64,000 nucleotides of DNA from Sternotherus odoratus (GCA_032164245.1 JAVMKO010000001.1:19381603-19445602); one strand, 5' to 3'; positions 22,175 through 34,394 are shown, counted from the first letter of the stretch. Numbers and translations are program-made. Notes: generated by a model not told the origin, from the letters alone.

Positions 22175-23728
22175 ATGAAACGACATAGATCTGGTGCTGT
22201 AAAGAGAAAGGAAAAATAAGAAAAAGAAAAGGCTAGCGAAGAGCTTAAGAAGAAAAATGTTCTTTACAAATTTTTAGAGAAGAGGCAGAAGACTGAAGAA
22301 TTAGCTAAAAGTAACGAGCTGTCTGATGCTGCGGTAGTGTCCCAAGGTGGTTTAAATGAGGCATCGAGTTCAAAATCAACCGAAACCAAAACTTTGGAAC
22401 AGGAGGTACGCCAGACTGGTTTTGAAATAGAAAAAAGTCCAGAAGAAGATCAAACTTCTGAGCCTAAGACTTTTCAAATGGACTCGACCGATACATTTAA
22501 CCCAAAAGATCCAGGTGAATGGCCGCAACAATTTACTGATCGTGACCGACAACTTATTGTGAAATTTGGCTTAAATACTGAAACAAAATTGAAAGAAATG
22601 GTCACAAAACTACCACAAGATGTTGAAGGTCATGCATTTCCTACTTTTTTACTCCAAACAAATGCACCGAACAGACGCGAGAAGTCACCAAGAGACTGGC
22701 TTATGGCAAATTGTAAGACTAATGCATTGTATTGTGGCCCGTACAGGCTATTTTTGGCCAGTTCGCAGACGAAACATCAAGCAAGCTCTCTTGTTACAGA
22801 AGAAGGGTTTAATCCAAATAAATCAACATGGCATAAGTTGTACAGAAAACTTCCAGAACATGAAAATAGTCACCAACACAAGAATTGCTATTTGCAGTGG
22901 AGAACACTTGAACGTGCTGTTATGGGAGATGGTGCAGCAATTGACAATGAACTGCAAAAACAGTTAAGGACCGAAAGAGATAAAATGATATGTTTGCTAA
23001 AACGATTACTTGATGTTACAATTTATTTAGGCTCACGTGGTCAATCTTTTCATGGCGGTACAGAAAAGATAGGAGACGTGCACAATGGAAACTTTCTCGG
23101 TTGTCTCGAATTAATTTCACATTACGACACACTGCTAGAAGAACACTTTAAAAAAGTAAAGAAGAGCCAAGATGATGGGCTTAAACGACTTCAGGCTCAC
23201 TACCTTTCACACGAAACTCAGAATGAGTTTATTGATTTGTGTGGAAAAAGAGTTTTGGACGTAATTTTGGATGAAGGGGAAAAAGCAATTTATTTTTCCC
23301 TTATATATGATGCAACGCCAGATGTAGCTCACATTGAGCAAAATGTATTGATTTTGCGATATGTTTTCAAAGATGCAGAAACCGGACAATGGATCATTAA
23401 AGAAAGGTTCCTAGAGTTCTTCGACTTTTGCCAAAAAACTGGATTGGAAATCGCAGATGAAGTGTTAAGCAGACTTCAATATCATGCCATCAATATTGAC
23501 GATTGCAGAGGGCAAGCCTACGATAATGGAAGCAATATGTCGGGAAAATATAAAGGAGTTCAAGCTCGAATTCAAGAAAAACATCCAACAGCAATTTATT
23601 CACCATGTGCTGCACACTCTTTGAATCTTGTTGGTATGCATGCTGCATCATGCTGTCCTGACGCCATAACATTCTTTGGATGTATTGATCGCTTGTATGT
23701 TCTTTTTAGTGGCAGTCCTGACAGATGA
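22175..23728 (+). pseudogene. hAT transposase, ZMYM/TTF-type with DUF4371, truncated
   Basis: The natural start is probably ATG 22175 (MKRHRSGAVKRKEK), but TAA at 22217-22219 interrupts it; the frame then stays open to 23728. An open stretch of 463 codons begins at 22337 with a GTG, which is not a real start. In the latter numbering, residues 115-190 are the TTF-type zinc-finger region (WLMANCKTNALYCGPYRLF), where one expected Cys (LFC) is Leu. DUF4371-like sequence follows. An RNase-H-like Asp is at 325 in DATPDVAH, and 389-401 (DCRGQAYDNGSNM) and 424-431 (CAAHSLNL) are hAT signatures. A frameshift near 23720 ends the frame; the adjoining frame carries SDTRWSSKKEA before an internal deletion removes the insertion domain, catalytic Glu and dimerisation region. 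It cannot be active. Confidence 0.9.
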
Positions 23729-23917
23729 GCATACTGACAAAAAAGACAGGTTGCTCTCTTCACAGAGTGATACCCGTTGGAGTTCCAAAAAAGAAGCTAT
23801 ACGTAGGCCCGGGCGGGGCAGGGCGCGGGCGGCGGGAGACCGGGGGGGGGAGGAGGGGGATGACAAACGATCAGTGTGACGGGCCCCAAAATTTCTGTCG
23901 CCGGGCCTGGCTAAAGT

Positions 23918-24520
23918 TAACATAGTCTTAGCTCAAAAGCTACTAGTTAACATTAGAAGCTGAATATTCAATTAAGCTGTATTTAGGGGGCAATTTGTGC
24001 CTTCCCCATACAATGGTTTCTCCCCTCCTGGATACAGACCATTTAACTTTTAGTACTCAATTATATAACCTTTACCCATGTTGGTAAGCACTTGCATCAG
24101 TAGTCTCACTAAAGTCAAACGTCAGTAAGTGCCCACTAATGTGAGTAACAGTTGCACCATACGGCTATTTTTATCCTTGGCTAAAGTGTTAGCTTTTTTT
24201 TCATGCAAATTTACCACTTCCATCCCTTAAGGCTGTTTGCTGTCTCTGCTTAGCAGGTTAGATAGATAGAGGGTCAGTAATTTTGGTTGTAATTTGAAAG
24301 TTACAATATTTTTCCATAATTGGAATATATCTCACAGATGACTTCTCACGTGCTGCCCCATCAGTTTCAAACTGGGATACTTATAAATGAGATTTCTGTG
24401 TTTTGTGTTGCAAAAGTAAAAAGCAACATTCAGCAGACTCAAAATTGACAGTTTACAACTATAATAGAGCAGATTGCACATTGATACCGTTATAAAATAA
24501 TCTAAAATTACCTTCCTAGT
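23918..24520. other. Intergenic DNA, nothing recognised
   Basis: No gene or confident repeat was seen in this AT-rich stretch. Confidence 0.45.
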
Positions 24521-24524
24521 GAGT

Positions 24525-25386
24525 TCTACCGCTCCTTAGTCATCTCATTCTCTGTTCATTCTGCTCTCTCTCAATCTGATTTTCTTCTTCTCTCACTGTA
24601 AGAGAATCTTCCCCTCACTCTAAACTCTAGGGTAAAAGTGGGGGGTCTCTTATGCTGCAGACCCTTAACTGTAAGCTACTTTTCCAGCCTAAGTTAAATC
24701 TTTTCCCCCCAAAACCCAAACTCTTCCAGTTGGGGATTGGATCCAGCTTCCACCACTCAGTGATTACCCCAAGACTATGGGGTGGGGCACCTTGACACCC
24801 CCCCCCCCCTTAAGCCACTGGAGAGAGAAAAGAACTCAGGCTTTGAGCCACAACTCCTCCCCCCCTTGCTATCTCATTACTACCAAGGAGAGAGATTTAA
24901 ACACACAGACCTCACTAACCATGTGCTGCCCGATCCAAAGTTAGGATCCCTTTATTAGAATTATCAGACACTTCTTATACAAAAAAGGTTTATTAAAGAA
25001 AAGAGAACAAAGCATACAACTAATACAACTTCACAGGTATAAAGCTTTCTAACCTGAGTTTCCTTGCATAACTAGCCCCCTCTCCCTGGGGATTTCTCTC
25101 TCTCTGATAAATCCTACAGGGTAAGGACACCAGAGATCAAATACAAAGCATATGCAATCAATAGTTCCACTTACTGTTCATCTAACTTATGAATATATGA
25201 AGAAAAAGGAAGAGATGAGTTTCCATAGCTGGAAAAAGGTGGAGTCAGCCCAAAAGCCCTGGACGGACTGAACTAACTTCCTGGTTCTGTCTCTAGGTAG
25301 TCTACTCTGACGTCACCCCCCCCCTCTCCTGTTCAGTTAACCCCTAACAGGTAAAACAACAACTCCAAGGCACTTCACTTATGACA
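24525..25386 (-). repeat. Probable minus-strand LTR
   Basis: Read on the minus strand it starts TGTCATAAGTGAAGTGCCTT at 25386, a typical LTR opening, and has TTTAATAAAC-like polyadenylation text around 24985. Interior text GTTTATTAAAGAAAAGAGAA and GCACCTTGACACC is LTR-like. The far end is set only roughly and no duplication was found. Confidence 0.45.
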
Positions 25387-28300
25387 CTCACCTCATCCAG
25401 TCACCACCTTAATCCACTCTGATCTAGTGGCTATCTGACTTTTGTTCATCAGTTAACAATGAGCTTGGAAATTTATCTTTTGTTGGAGTCATATTTGTAA
25501 ATCAATGTGTTTTCACTTTTCCACATTTACCATTTTCTCCACTGATGAACAAATCAATAACTGGCATGTACATATATTTTTCTGCATATCTTACATTATG
25601 ACCTAATTATGACCTAATTACAAACTACTTAGAACAGAAATCACTTCACCCACAACTAAAATGCATTCACCTTTCAGATGAAATGTGAGAATTCTTTGAC
25701 ATTACATGTAATCATCTCTGGACACACAGTGAAGAATAGTTTTACCCAACTGAAACTAGATGGAGCATTTTAGGTAATCAGAACATAATATCCAACTGAA
25801 ATTTAGCCATGACACTTATACTAGCACCCTTATCCTTGTGCAAAGTACCTTGGGGGATTTTTAATGATCACAAATGGGCAGAGCTTCAATAGTACATCTC
25901 GTCTGAAAGGTGTGTGTTCTCATTCAGTTCATATAATGGCAAAGAAAGTATTTGACTTCTACCCAAATCTTTTCTAGGACCTTTAAACAAGTTAAAATAA
26001 AAAGAGAACGAAGGAGCAACATAAAACATTGTAACAGAATGGCAATAATAGTCAACAGTAATTCATTCTCATCAGTAGGGAAAATTATGCTGTCTTCATT
26101 CTACTAAAGAACTAGATAGCTGCTTCATAAAACAGTGAACAGGTAGTATTATCACTTAAATAACACTGAGTTCAAATAATATTGAGAATATATGTCTACA
26201 AAATATATTAATTTACATAACATGGCAATAATTTTATGTCATTTAATTGTTTTCATTTTTCAGTATTTTGGCATGAGACAAAAGTTATGTTTATATTAAA
26301 TACATCTTCCTGTCAATTTCCTCTGCAGAATTTCCAACAGTTTTTACCTCATTTATAGGTTGTTTCTGAGGGAGAAACACTTTCGAAGTGGTGAGTTGTT
26401 ATTCCTGTCTAAATGGGCTCTCTGGCATGGATCACTCACTATTCCTTTGGAAAATCTCTCTGTTTAAAGTGTCGTCCATTCTAACACTTTTAAACCTTGG
26501 GAAGTAGCTTAATATTATTTGAAATATGTACCTATATTTGAAATTTTTAAACTGTGCTACAGAGACGTAATTTCTCGGAGGGGGTAACAACTATAAAGCT
26601 CAGCAAATACTGAGGGTGGGGCAGAAATTTCCAGACAATTTCATTTAAAATTTAGAATAACTTCCTTTTGATTGTTCTAACATCCACTTTCTGAGAATAG
26701 CCTAGCAAACTGGCAGGAATGTTCATTGTAAACTTAAAGAGACAATTGCAAAATATTCACAGAAAGGGAATTTGAAATTCATATTGGGAAGCATTCACAC
26801 AGTAACATGACTAACTGTGCTGCTCATCCAATCAGAAATTATGACTATATCATGTGTCTTGTGAATCTAATCATGGCAAATACTTGCAACAATCTGCTTA
26901 TGAATGAACTAAGGACCAAGAATTATTAGTAATTATTTAGTGAATAATTTTAAATAGCAAATACAGTTGAGAACAATATTTTATGAACACAGACATTTTA
27001 TGAACACAGGGAAGGGAAATTCATCACATAAGTTATTTAAGAATTATTCTTGTTATTTCAAACATGGTTTGTTGAACAAAGTTCTTGCTGAGAACTAGCC
27101 TTAAAAAGAGTTAAAGCTTGTTAGAAAATGTAATTTGTGCTACAAGTAGATATGCTAAAGGGTTTTGTAACTTGTATATTAAATATTGTATTTATTTATT
27201 TATTTATAATAAAAGATGATCAATGCACCTTGAAATATTGGTTTTCCTTTGAACCCATTCTTATTTGACTCCAAGCTTACCTTCACTTAGTCTTTGTAGT
27301 TAAAACTTCAAAGTCTGATTCATATCATTGCTGAAAATCCACCAATAAGCTGGCAAAGACAATTATAGGTATATGAGTATGTACTAAAAGTGTCTTGTCA
27401 AGACACTCTCAGACACTTGTGGAATATGTAACTGACACTGACGAACATTTTGATTATTTTGACCACAGAAAATTTGAATGGCAGTAACAGATACAAAGCT
27501 GGAGCAGCAGTAAGAATAAAAATATGCAACAATTATTTTCATGTGCATCTCATGAGATGTCTGATACCCTGGGCATCCCATCAGATACTGAAAAGGAATG
27601 GTGTACAGAAATGATACATGTATTTGTGGAGCGAATTAGGGAAAGAGTTGATGGAAGTTCCTGATTAAACAGGAGTTGTGGAGTGAATATGTGATCTGCT
27701 CCAGCCAAAATCATACTAAAAGGGCAGATATCCTGACCCTCAAGGGTACTGGAGCCTATGCAGTAAGTATCACACTAGCATTTCCGCCCATTCCTGGTGT
27801 GGTAGGACCCCACAAACTAGGAACAATGTGATTGTATGTATGGCAGCACTAACAATGAATGAGGCCAGACTAGACTCTACCAAAATAAAAAATGATTCTA
27901 TTTTGAATACTGAAGTTGTTCATTTTAACATCTACTTACATGGCTCTTAATAAATGTATATATTTTGTTTATTCACAAGAATTTGTGGGCTGAAGCAGGA
28001 GGTGGGTAGTTTACTATTCATCAATCTCTGCTTCTTAGCAGTGTCTATTCAGGGCTAGACAAAAGCCTGATTGAACAAGTAGGAGAAATTTTGTATTATA
28101 CAGCCATGTAAATGAGCAGCTAGGACATTCTCTGAACAATTACATAAAAATGGCAAGTGACCTGCTGTACAATAGTTGCTTTCAATGAGATCCAAGGCCA
28201 AGACAGGCTTTTGACAGTTGCATAATACAGATGGATCATAATCAGCCAACACAGAAATATTCCTCATTCATGCAATAAATGGAATCACATTTAGCAGAAG

Positions 28301-29130
28301 TTGGAAAAAAAAAGAGTAATGTCAGATAAGAAAATTGATCATCATCCATTGAAGGTGAAAGCTTTTCTGATGTTATTAATGACAATAAAGCTTAGAATTC
28401 AGTATTAGGTCATGAAAGCCAGATAAAAATCAGATGTCTAGAAAAAAATGCAGTATCAAGAAATTTGGGAGCTACTCAGCCTGTGATCAGAACTGGTTTT
28501 GCAAAGACCTCTGAAATGCTGCAGCACATTGTAAATGTTTTATAAAATTAATAACTGGAGATAACATATGTTGTCAATATATGTAAAATACACAAAAGTA
28601 TATTTAGAATATTTTGCAATACTTAAAAATATAGTTTCTAAATTAATTTAATTCTTGTACAATGAAAAGTAATAGATAAACAACAGTGGCTAGTGACGTT
28701 TTTATCCAAAGAAGAGGTATAACTTAAAGAGCAGCAGCACGTTCTTCCTTGCACTGTTATTTTGCTTCCTTGCTGTTATTTTTTCACTATGACCTGGAAG
28801 AATGTCTGCTAATATTCAAGGATAATTCAGTCTTTCTGTACAGTCTCTCCTTGACTTCCCAGATGACAACAAGGGTGCCAGTCAATGGAACACAGGAAGT
28901 ACAATACCATTTCAAACCGATGGCCCATTTTTATGGTGTCCTTTTTGCTGAGAATAGCCAGCATGAAATATTCCACAGGAAGGTACATAATGTATTGTAA
29001 TGAACAATCATGCAACATCATTCTCAGGAGGAAGCTTTTTTCTGGTCCAAGTAGGAAGCGATTGGCTGATGTGTGAAAGTTGATGCCTCTGAAATATTTT
29101 TTTATTCTAGTTAGTGTGACTGAAGATACT
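25387..29130. other. Repeat-poor AT-rich intergenic stretch
   Basis: About 3.7 kb in which I recognise no repeat, exon or RNA gene. Short TTTATTTATTTA runs are at 27190. Reading frames are short and random. This is the longest repeat-poor part of the window and a reasonable place for conserved noncoding elements, but none can be shown without alignment. Confidence 0.45.
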
Positions 29131-29189
29131 ATTGTTATTATTCATATTTCTAATCTCTTCATATCCTTCTGAATTCTTTGCCTCAATAA

Positions 29190-29330
29190 TACTTTATAGT
29201 AGGGTGTTCCACAGGTTAATGATGAGTTGTGTGTTTGTTTTTAAAGTATTTCCTTTTGATCCATTTTAAATATGTTTACTTTTTAGTTTCCTTTGTTCAT
29301 TATGTACAAATTATGTAGTTTTGTTGAGTG
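29190..29330 (-). repeat. Old CR1-like 3' fragment
   Basis: GTTCCACAGGTTAATGATGA followed by AAGTATTTCCTTTTGATCC matches the CR1 section seen at 42355-42420 (GTTCCACAGGTTGACTGTGC, AATACTTCCTTTTATTTG), in the same minus orientation, but more diverged. Confidence 0.5.
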
Positions 29331-30760
29331 CTAAATTCAGATGATGTTTTTCCTGATCTGTCTGTCTCTCCACGAGACTTGGACTGAGACCCCTATCTCG
29401 TGTCATGTACACCATCAAACTCCAGGCAATACTTTTTGGCTGCTAATTATCTTTGTGCCAGATTTAAGTTGTCAATTTTGTGTTGAAAGATTTTATATTT
29501 TTAAGCTGTGCAAAAGATTCAGCTTCACTAGAGTATAGTAAAAACTAGCCTTGACTCAAAGTTACCCACATCTGAGACCAATTGGTGCTTAATTAGAAAT
29601 GGTTTTTTGTGTCTGCAAATTCCATCAAAGACATCTATCAACTTTCTCCTGACAAACTGGATATTGGCTAACTTCTTGAAGCTGCTTTTTATCAATGGAT
29701 TTCAAAAATGTTTGCTAGGAACAGTCACTTGGGACAAATCAATATGGCCATTAGTCCTGCTTCTGGTTCTAGTGAACCAGGAAAGCCTGTGTGAACTGGA
29801 ACTCACCATATGGAAACCAGATTTGATTAAATTCAATCCATTTAGAACGTGGCAACCTCCAAAACCATGCAAACCTTTTGAGAGACAAAAAATAACATAC
29901 CCATTACTAGTGATCAGGTCTCTAGTCTGTATCCGATTACTAATCATCTGATCCATTGAGGCACCCAATGAAATATATTTTAGAAATGTGGGCAATAGAT
30001 GTGGTCCATACTAATGTGTACATGTGCATGAGTTTATTTGTCTTAAGACATGATTAAACTGAACTGGATAAAGTGAGAACCATTCTATATGTCTCATAAT
30101 GCAGTTCAAATACACTAGGTGTGGACTCAACTTTTACCCTCTGCCTGGGTTTCCTTTACTGTTTATTTAAATAATAGAAAACATAAGCCACAATCTGATC
30201 ATCTTGCTTTAAGATGGTTGTTTTCCTAAGGTTTCTCTCTCTGTTCCTTCCTTTCGTTCATTCTCTCTTCTGAGAGACCCTAAATTTGGTCTGGCAGCTA
30301 GGGAGAGTCAGCAAAATAGCTCTACATCATTATGAAGGGTCCTATAGCCTGATTCCTAGGTGAATTAGCAGATTAGCTCTACTTCTCAATGGAGCGTTAA
30401 GAATGACAACATCTTCATAATAAGAAATGGGTGCTCCTATGAAAATAGTATTGATGCACTTCATTGTCAGAAATGCATTCAGAAAAGTCAAGGAAAAATA
30501 AAAACCTGTGCACCCTAAAAAACCTCTGGAAGACTAATCGGTATTTATTTATTTTTCTATTTAATTTATTCATTATTATTATTCAAGATAGTTCCAAGAC
30601 ACGTCTCATTCTGATCCCCTCCCCACCCTGACACTTACAAAATTCAAGGGGTCTGGATGTGAGCATTTCTTGTGCAGAGGTGAGCTTGGACAAAGCATAG
30701 ACTCTAGGACGGCAAGATTTCTTCCCAAAAACTTTATATTCGAAAGCAGACAATACAAAA
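29331..30760. other. Intergenic DNA, nothing recognised
   Basis: No confident gene or repeat. The 114-codon frame at 29607-29951 has no recognisable domain and is probably chance. Confidence 0.4.
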
Positions 30761-30764
30761 CAGA

Positions 30765-30845
30765 TATTAAGGTCCTGATCCATAGCCCATCAAAGTTAAA
30801 GTGCATCTTTCTACTGACTGTAATGGGATTTGGATTATGCCCATA
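30765..30845. repeat. Palindromic amniote repeat fragment
   Basis: GGTCCTGATCCATAGCCCAT with CTGTAATGGGATTTGGAT has the layout of the dispersed GATC-CATTGA hairpin repeats seen elsewhere in the window. Confidence 0.35.
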
Positions 30846-31026
30846 GTGCCCAAAATGACCAGAAGAAGGGTTTGTATCTCAAAGTAGAGAAAAAAATTAA
30901 ATTTTAAATAAATATTTATACTTATTTTATGAGTGGATTAACCTAGACAGGATTTGTGGAGGAAGTGGAGTGCTTAATTGTCATTGCATCATTGGCGGAG
31001 TTTTGTAAGAGGCAGTCTCGATGTCC

Positions 31027-31376
31027 TAGGTGGTTCTCAAACTGGGGGTCGCGACCCCCCCAAGGGGTCACGGGGCAATTACCGGGGGGTCGCGAGCTCC
31101 CCACACTGCTGAAATGCCACTGAATCAAACGCTTTCAGTGGCATTTTGGTGGACATGGCGCGCGCTTCAAAGTGTCTGTTGGAAAAGCCACCGAAGTGAA
31201 AGTTTCCGGTTTCGGCGGCTTTTTGATGGACACTGTGAAGCGCTTGGCATGTCCATCAAAATGCCGCCGAAACCAGAAGTATTCCATTCAGCGGCATTTC
31301 GGTGGACACAGAGGTTGTGGCGGCCTGCAGGGATGGGAAAAAGGGTCGCCGACCCCACAAGTTTGAGAACCACCGT
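31027..31376. mobile_element. hAT MITE, GGTTCTCAAACTGGGG family (about 350 bp)
   Basis: Left TAGGTGGTTCTCAAACTGGG and right AGTTTGAGAACCACCGT are inverted ends; GGTCGCGACCCCCC next to the left end is a strong palindrome. Internal phrases ATGCCGCCGAAACC and GGCATTTCGGTGGACA recur in both orientations. It is the same terminal family as the MITE nested at 6889-7204. A clean 8-bp duplication is not visible. Confidence 0.75.
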
Positions 31377-31639
31377 GACAGATTCCAGTTTGGGTAATTA
31401 AATTTGCCTATTTAAAATCCCCTCTGTAGTTACACTTGATAAAAGTTATATTCCACTTATTTTTTGCTTAGGGATTTCTATTTTTTTCTATGCACAAAGC
31501 AACCACCTTTAAACATCTTTAAACCATCCTTCTTTGACTTAGCCTACCACCACTGCTATCCTACAAATCTGTCTGCTCCCACACTCATGATTCTTTGCTT
31601 GGTCCTAATTGTTTGTATCATAACAAGACAGATTAGACT

Positions 31640-31735
31640 GTAACTACTCAGGACACAGACCACATCTCACTGTATTTGTAAAGTACCATGCATACTTAAT
31701 GCACTCTATAAATATTAATAAATAATAACAATAAA
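31640..31735. repeat. Ancient amniote repeat 3' tail
   Basis: ACTGTAACTACTCAGGACAC, then CTCACTGTATTTGTAAAGTA and a TAATAAATAATAACAATAA tail. It resembles the complement of the 14695, 40875 and 63225 fragments. Confidence 0.45.
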
Positions 31736-31739
31736 ATGG

Positions 31740-32880
31740 ATTGTGTGCAATATGCTAGGACTGAATGACTGCCATGTTCCACCTAAGATATAGCTGCATT
31801 GCAGTCATGGATAAATGCATACATTATGCACCTATGAAGTGTTGTAGGAATCTTTACAAATACATAAATATAAGTTGTTATTGTTGCACAGTCTTTCTCA
31901 ACATGAACTCAGAAACAATTACCCCCAGGATGAAATCCATATCACACATATCTCAGATTCTTTTCCATAGTTCCAGAATAAGCTGTGAATTATTCAAGGA
32001 AGAAATGTGTACTAACTCCTCAATGAGATCTTTCCTATTAACAATAACAGATTGGTTGGTTGTAAAAGAGCCAAGTTGTCAAAAAGGATATTGTCAAGAC
32101 TTGTTCACCCCCGATATGCAGAGGAGTTTACTCGTGTAAGTTCTCTCTTCACTGTGGGGAGGATAATTCACTAAGGAATCTTAAAGCTTGTACTATAGAT
32201 GTGAAGTACATGAGGAAAGCAACTAAAATAAAACAGGCTGTGTTGTTGATTTTGTATGTAAAAGAGATATCAAAACAAGTCAAATAAAATGACAGTTGGA
32301 GAATGCCTGATGAATTTGAGTCTAATGGAAAATATAATGTTCATAATGATGCAATCCCAAAGTGTTTTCAATGCCATAAAACACCTGCTGTTTGCACCCT
32401 TTAAAGAATCCTAATGAAGACGTGCAGTCCAAAAGCATGGTTGCCAACTAGCTCCAAGAGCTGTTGTGATGGAGGAAAGAGATGAATTGCTATGGAGACA
32501 ATAGATAGCTAATAGGCAGTGTGGTAGGTGAAATAAAAGGGAAGGAGGAATAAACAGACAATTTTTTAAAAAAATGATACATAATAACAGTGCCTAACAC
32601 AAAGAGTTTCTGATTTTATGTTGAAATTTGTAAAGGGTAAATTTAGATTCTGTCAGTGAAAACTGATGGAGCCATTAAAGCATTATTGGAGAAAATTCCT
32701 TCCAGACAATTGTCTACTGTTTAAAGCAGGGAACTAAGAGATGTAACCTCTGGGTCCTATTCTTAACTCTACCACTGATTCTATGGACTTAGGCAAGTCA
32801 TTGCACAAATTTACGGTGGAGTTACGTAAGGGTTACTAACTGCTAGAAGTGCTGTGGATACCCTTCCCCTAATTAGCCAA
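31740..32880. other. Intergenic DNA, nothing recognised
   Basis: No confident gene or repeat. The 124-codon frame at 31765-32139 has no recognisable domain. Confidence 0.4.
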
Positions 32881-32885
32881 TTAAT

Positions 32886-33945
32886 TTCGGAGGTGGGGAG
32901 GGGGCAGAGAGCTGAGCGAGTACGGGGTCCGTTGGAGGGGGCAGAGAGCAAACCTGACACCCCCACCTCACCCCGCGACCAAACCCGACACCCCCACCTC
33001 ACTTACCCCTCGACCAACCCCGACTCACATTTTCACTCCCCCACCCAAACCCAACACCCCCACATCACCCCCCTACCAACCCCAACACCCCCTGACCAAC
33101 CCCAACACCCACACCTCACCCCTCACCCACCCAGACACCTTCCCACCCCCCCAGACCAAACCCAACACCCCCGGCTCACTTACCCCCCGACCAAACCCGA
33201 CACCCCCACCTCACCCCCCAGACCAAACCCGACACCCTCACCTCACCCCCCCAACCAAACCCGACACCCTCACCTCACCCCCCAACCAAACCCGACACCC
33301 TCACCTCACCCCCTGACCAAACCCGACACCCCCACCTCACCCCCCGACCAAACCCGACACCCCCACCTCACCCCCCAGACCAAACCCGACACCCCCACCT
33401 CACCCCCCCAGACCAAACCCGACACCCTCATCTCACCCCCTGACCAAACCCGACACCCCTACCTCACTTACCCTCCAACCAAACCCAACTCAGGTCCGTC
33501 AGAGGTGGGGAGGGGGCAGAGAGCTGAGGGATTCTGGGGTTCCGTTGGAGGGGGGAGGGGGCACAGAGCTGAGGGATTCCGGGGTTCCGTTGGAGGGGGG
33601 AGGGAGCACAGAGCTGAGGGATTCCGGGGTTCCGTTGGAGGGGGGAGGGGGCAGAGAGCTGAGCGAGTGCGGTGTCTGTTGGAGGGGGTATTATGACATC
33701 ATAACTATGTCACAGAGAACAGCAGCTGCCCAGCTGATGTGATTGGCCTTTAAAGAATTTCACCCCTGGGGGGCATCAGAGATGAGATTTGAAAAATTTT
33801 CGACTCTTATGGTCATTAGGACCCCAAGACCTATAACTGTACCAAATTTCAAGTCTCTAGCTCAAACGGTGTGGAAGGAGTAAGCATACATACACACATA
33901 CATACACGCATACACCATTTGACTTTTATATATATAGATGTTGGG
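32886..33945. repeat. C-rich minisatellite element, copy B, with second minisatellite
   Basis: It opens with the same leader as copy A (GGAGGTGGGGAGGGGGCAGA) and about 550 bp of a 31-32 bp C-rich unit (ACCAAACCCGACACCCCCAC). From 33495 a second array follows with a 45-bp period (GGGATTCCGGGGTTCCGTTG), four copies starting near 33495, 33541, 33586 and 33631. The right flank (33690-33940) is single copy: CACCAAATTTCAAGTCTCTAG-like text, then a CATA-rich run and TTTATATATATAGAT. Because 45 is a multiple of 3, a 280-codon frame survives; it is composition, not a gene. Confidence 0.75.
33495..33680. repeat. 45-bp minisatellite, four copies
   Basis: Successive starts of TCCGTTGGAG at 33541, 33586 and 33631 are exactly 45 bp apart; flanking degenerate copies start at 33495 and about 33676. 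The unit carries GCACAGAGCTGAGGGATTCC. Confidence 0.85.
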
Positions 33946-34029
33946 AGATAATAAGAGGGTCCAAGATACACCAGTCTCCGAGCTGGCCCCTCTCCCCCCA
34001 TGGCAGGGAAATAATTGAGAGATTCCCAG

Positions 34030-34390
34030 ATGATCCTGACAAGTGAGCTGCATGCACACATTGCAGAGAAAGGCAAAAACCCACCAAGGTCACTGTTAAT
34101 CTGACCTGGGAAAAAATTCCTTCCCAACCCCACATATGGCAATCAGCTAGACCCTAAGCACATGAGAAAGAGGCAGCCAAGCACCTGAGAGAGAGAAAGA
34201 GAATGCTCAAAGCCAGCTCAGAGCTCTGGCCCACCCCACCCAATGTCCCATCACAGGCCATGGCCAACCCAGATGTTTCAAGGAAGGAGTTAAAAAATAC
34301 CCGGAATACATTCAGGGAGAATACCTTCCTGACCCCTGCAGGTAGCTGGCTGAAACCCTGAAGTATGAACCATTAGGAACACAAGTCATA
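34030..34390 (+). repeat. Dispersed repeat of unknown family, copy 2
   Basis: Contains AAAGGCAAAAACCCACC, GGGAAAAAATTCCTTCCC, ATATGGCAATCAGCTAGACC and GGAATACATTCAGGGAGAA in the same order as 18265-18660. Confidence 0.55.
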
Positions 34391-34394
34391 AACT

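Larger units (their letters stand above)
21104..23909 (+). mobile_element. hAT transposon (ZMYM/DUF4371 type), 2806 bp, exact TSD
   Basis: A perfect 8-bp duplication GCTAAAGT lies at 21096-21103 and 23910-23917. The ends are CAGGGCTGGCGACAAGGG and, inverted, CAGGCCCGGCGACAGAAATT. The left 950 bp is very GC-rich with G runs; the transposase frame follows from 22175. Just after SDTRWSSKKEA coding text (about 23770-23805) the sequence jumps into GC-rich DNA and the right terminus, so the catalytic C-terminal half is deleted. The same termini bound the short 40156-40629 element. Confidence 0.92.

Noticed and set aside
22337..23728. Domesticated ZMYM-type host gene
   Set aside because: The frame sits inside hAT termini with a perfect target duplication, has an upstream stop and a missing C-terminal half.
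29607..29951. 114-codon plus-strand frame
   Set aside because: No recognisable domain, no splice context, and ordinary AT-rich composition.
32854..33696. 280-codon plus-strand open reading frame, Pro/His/Thr rich then Gly/Glu rich
   Set aside because: It is translation of two minisatellite arrays whose unit lengths keep the frame open. There is no domain and no gene context.
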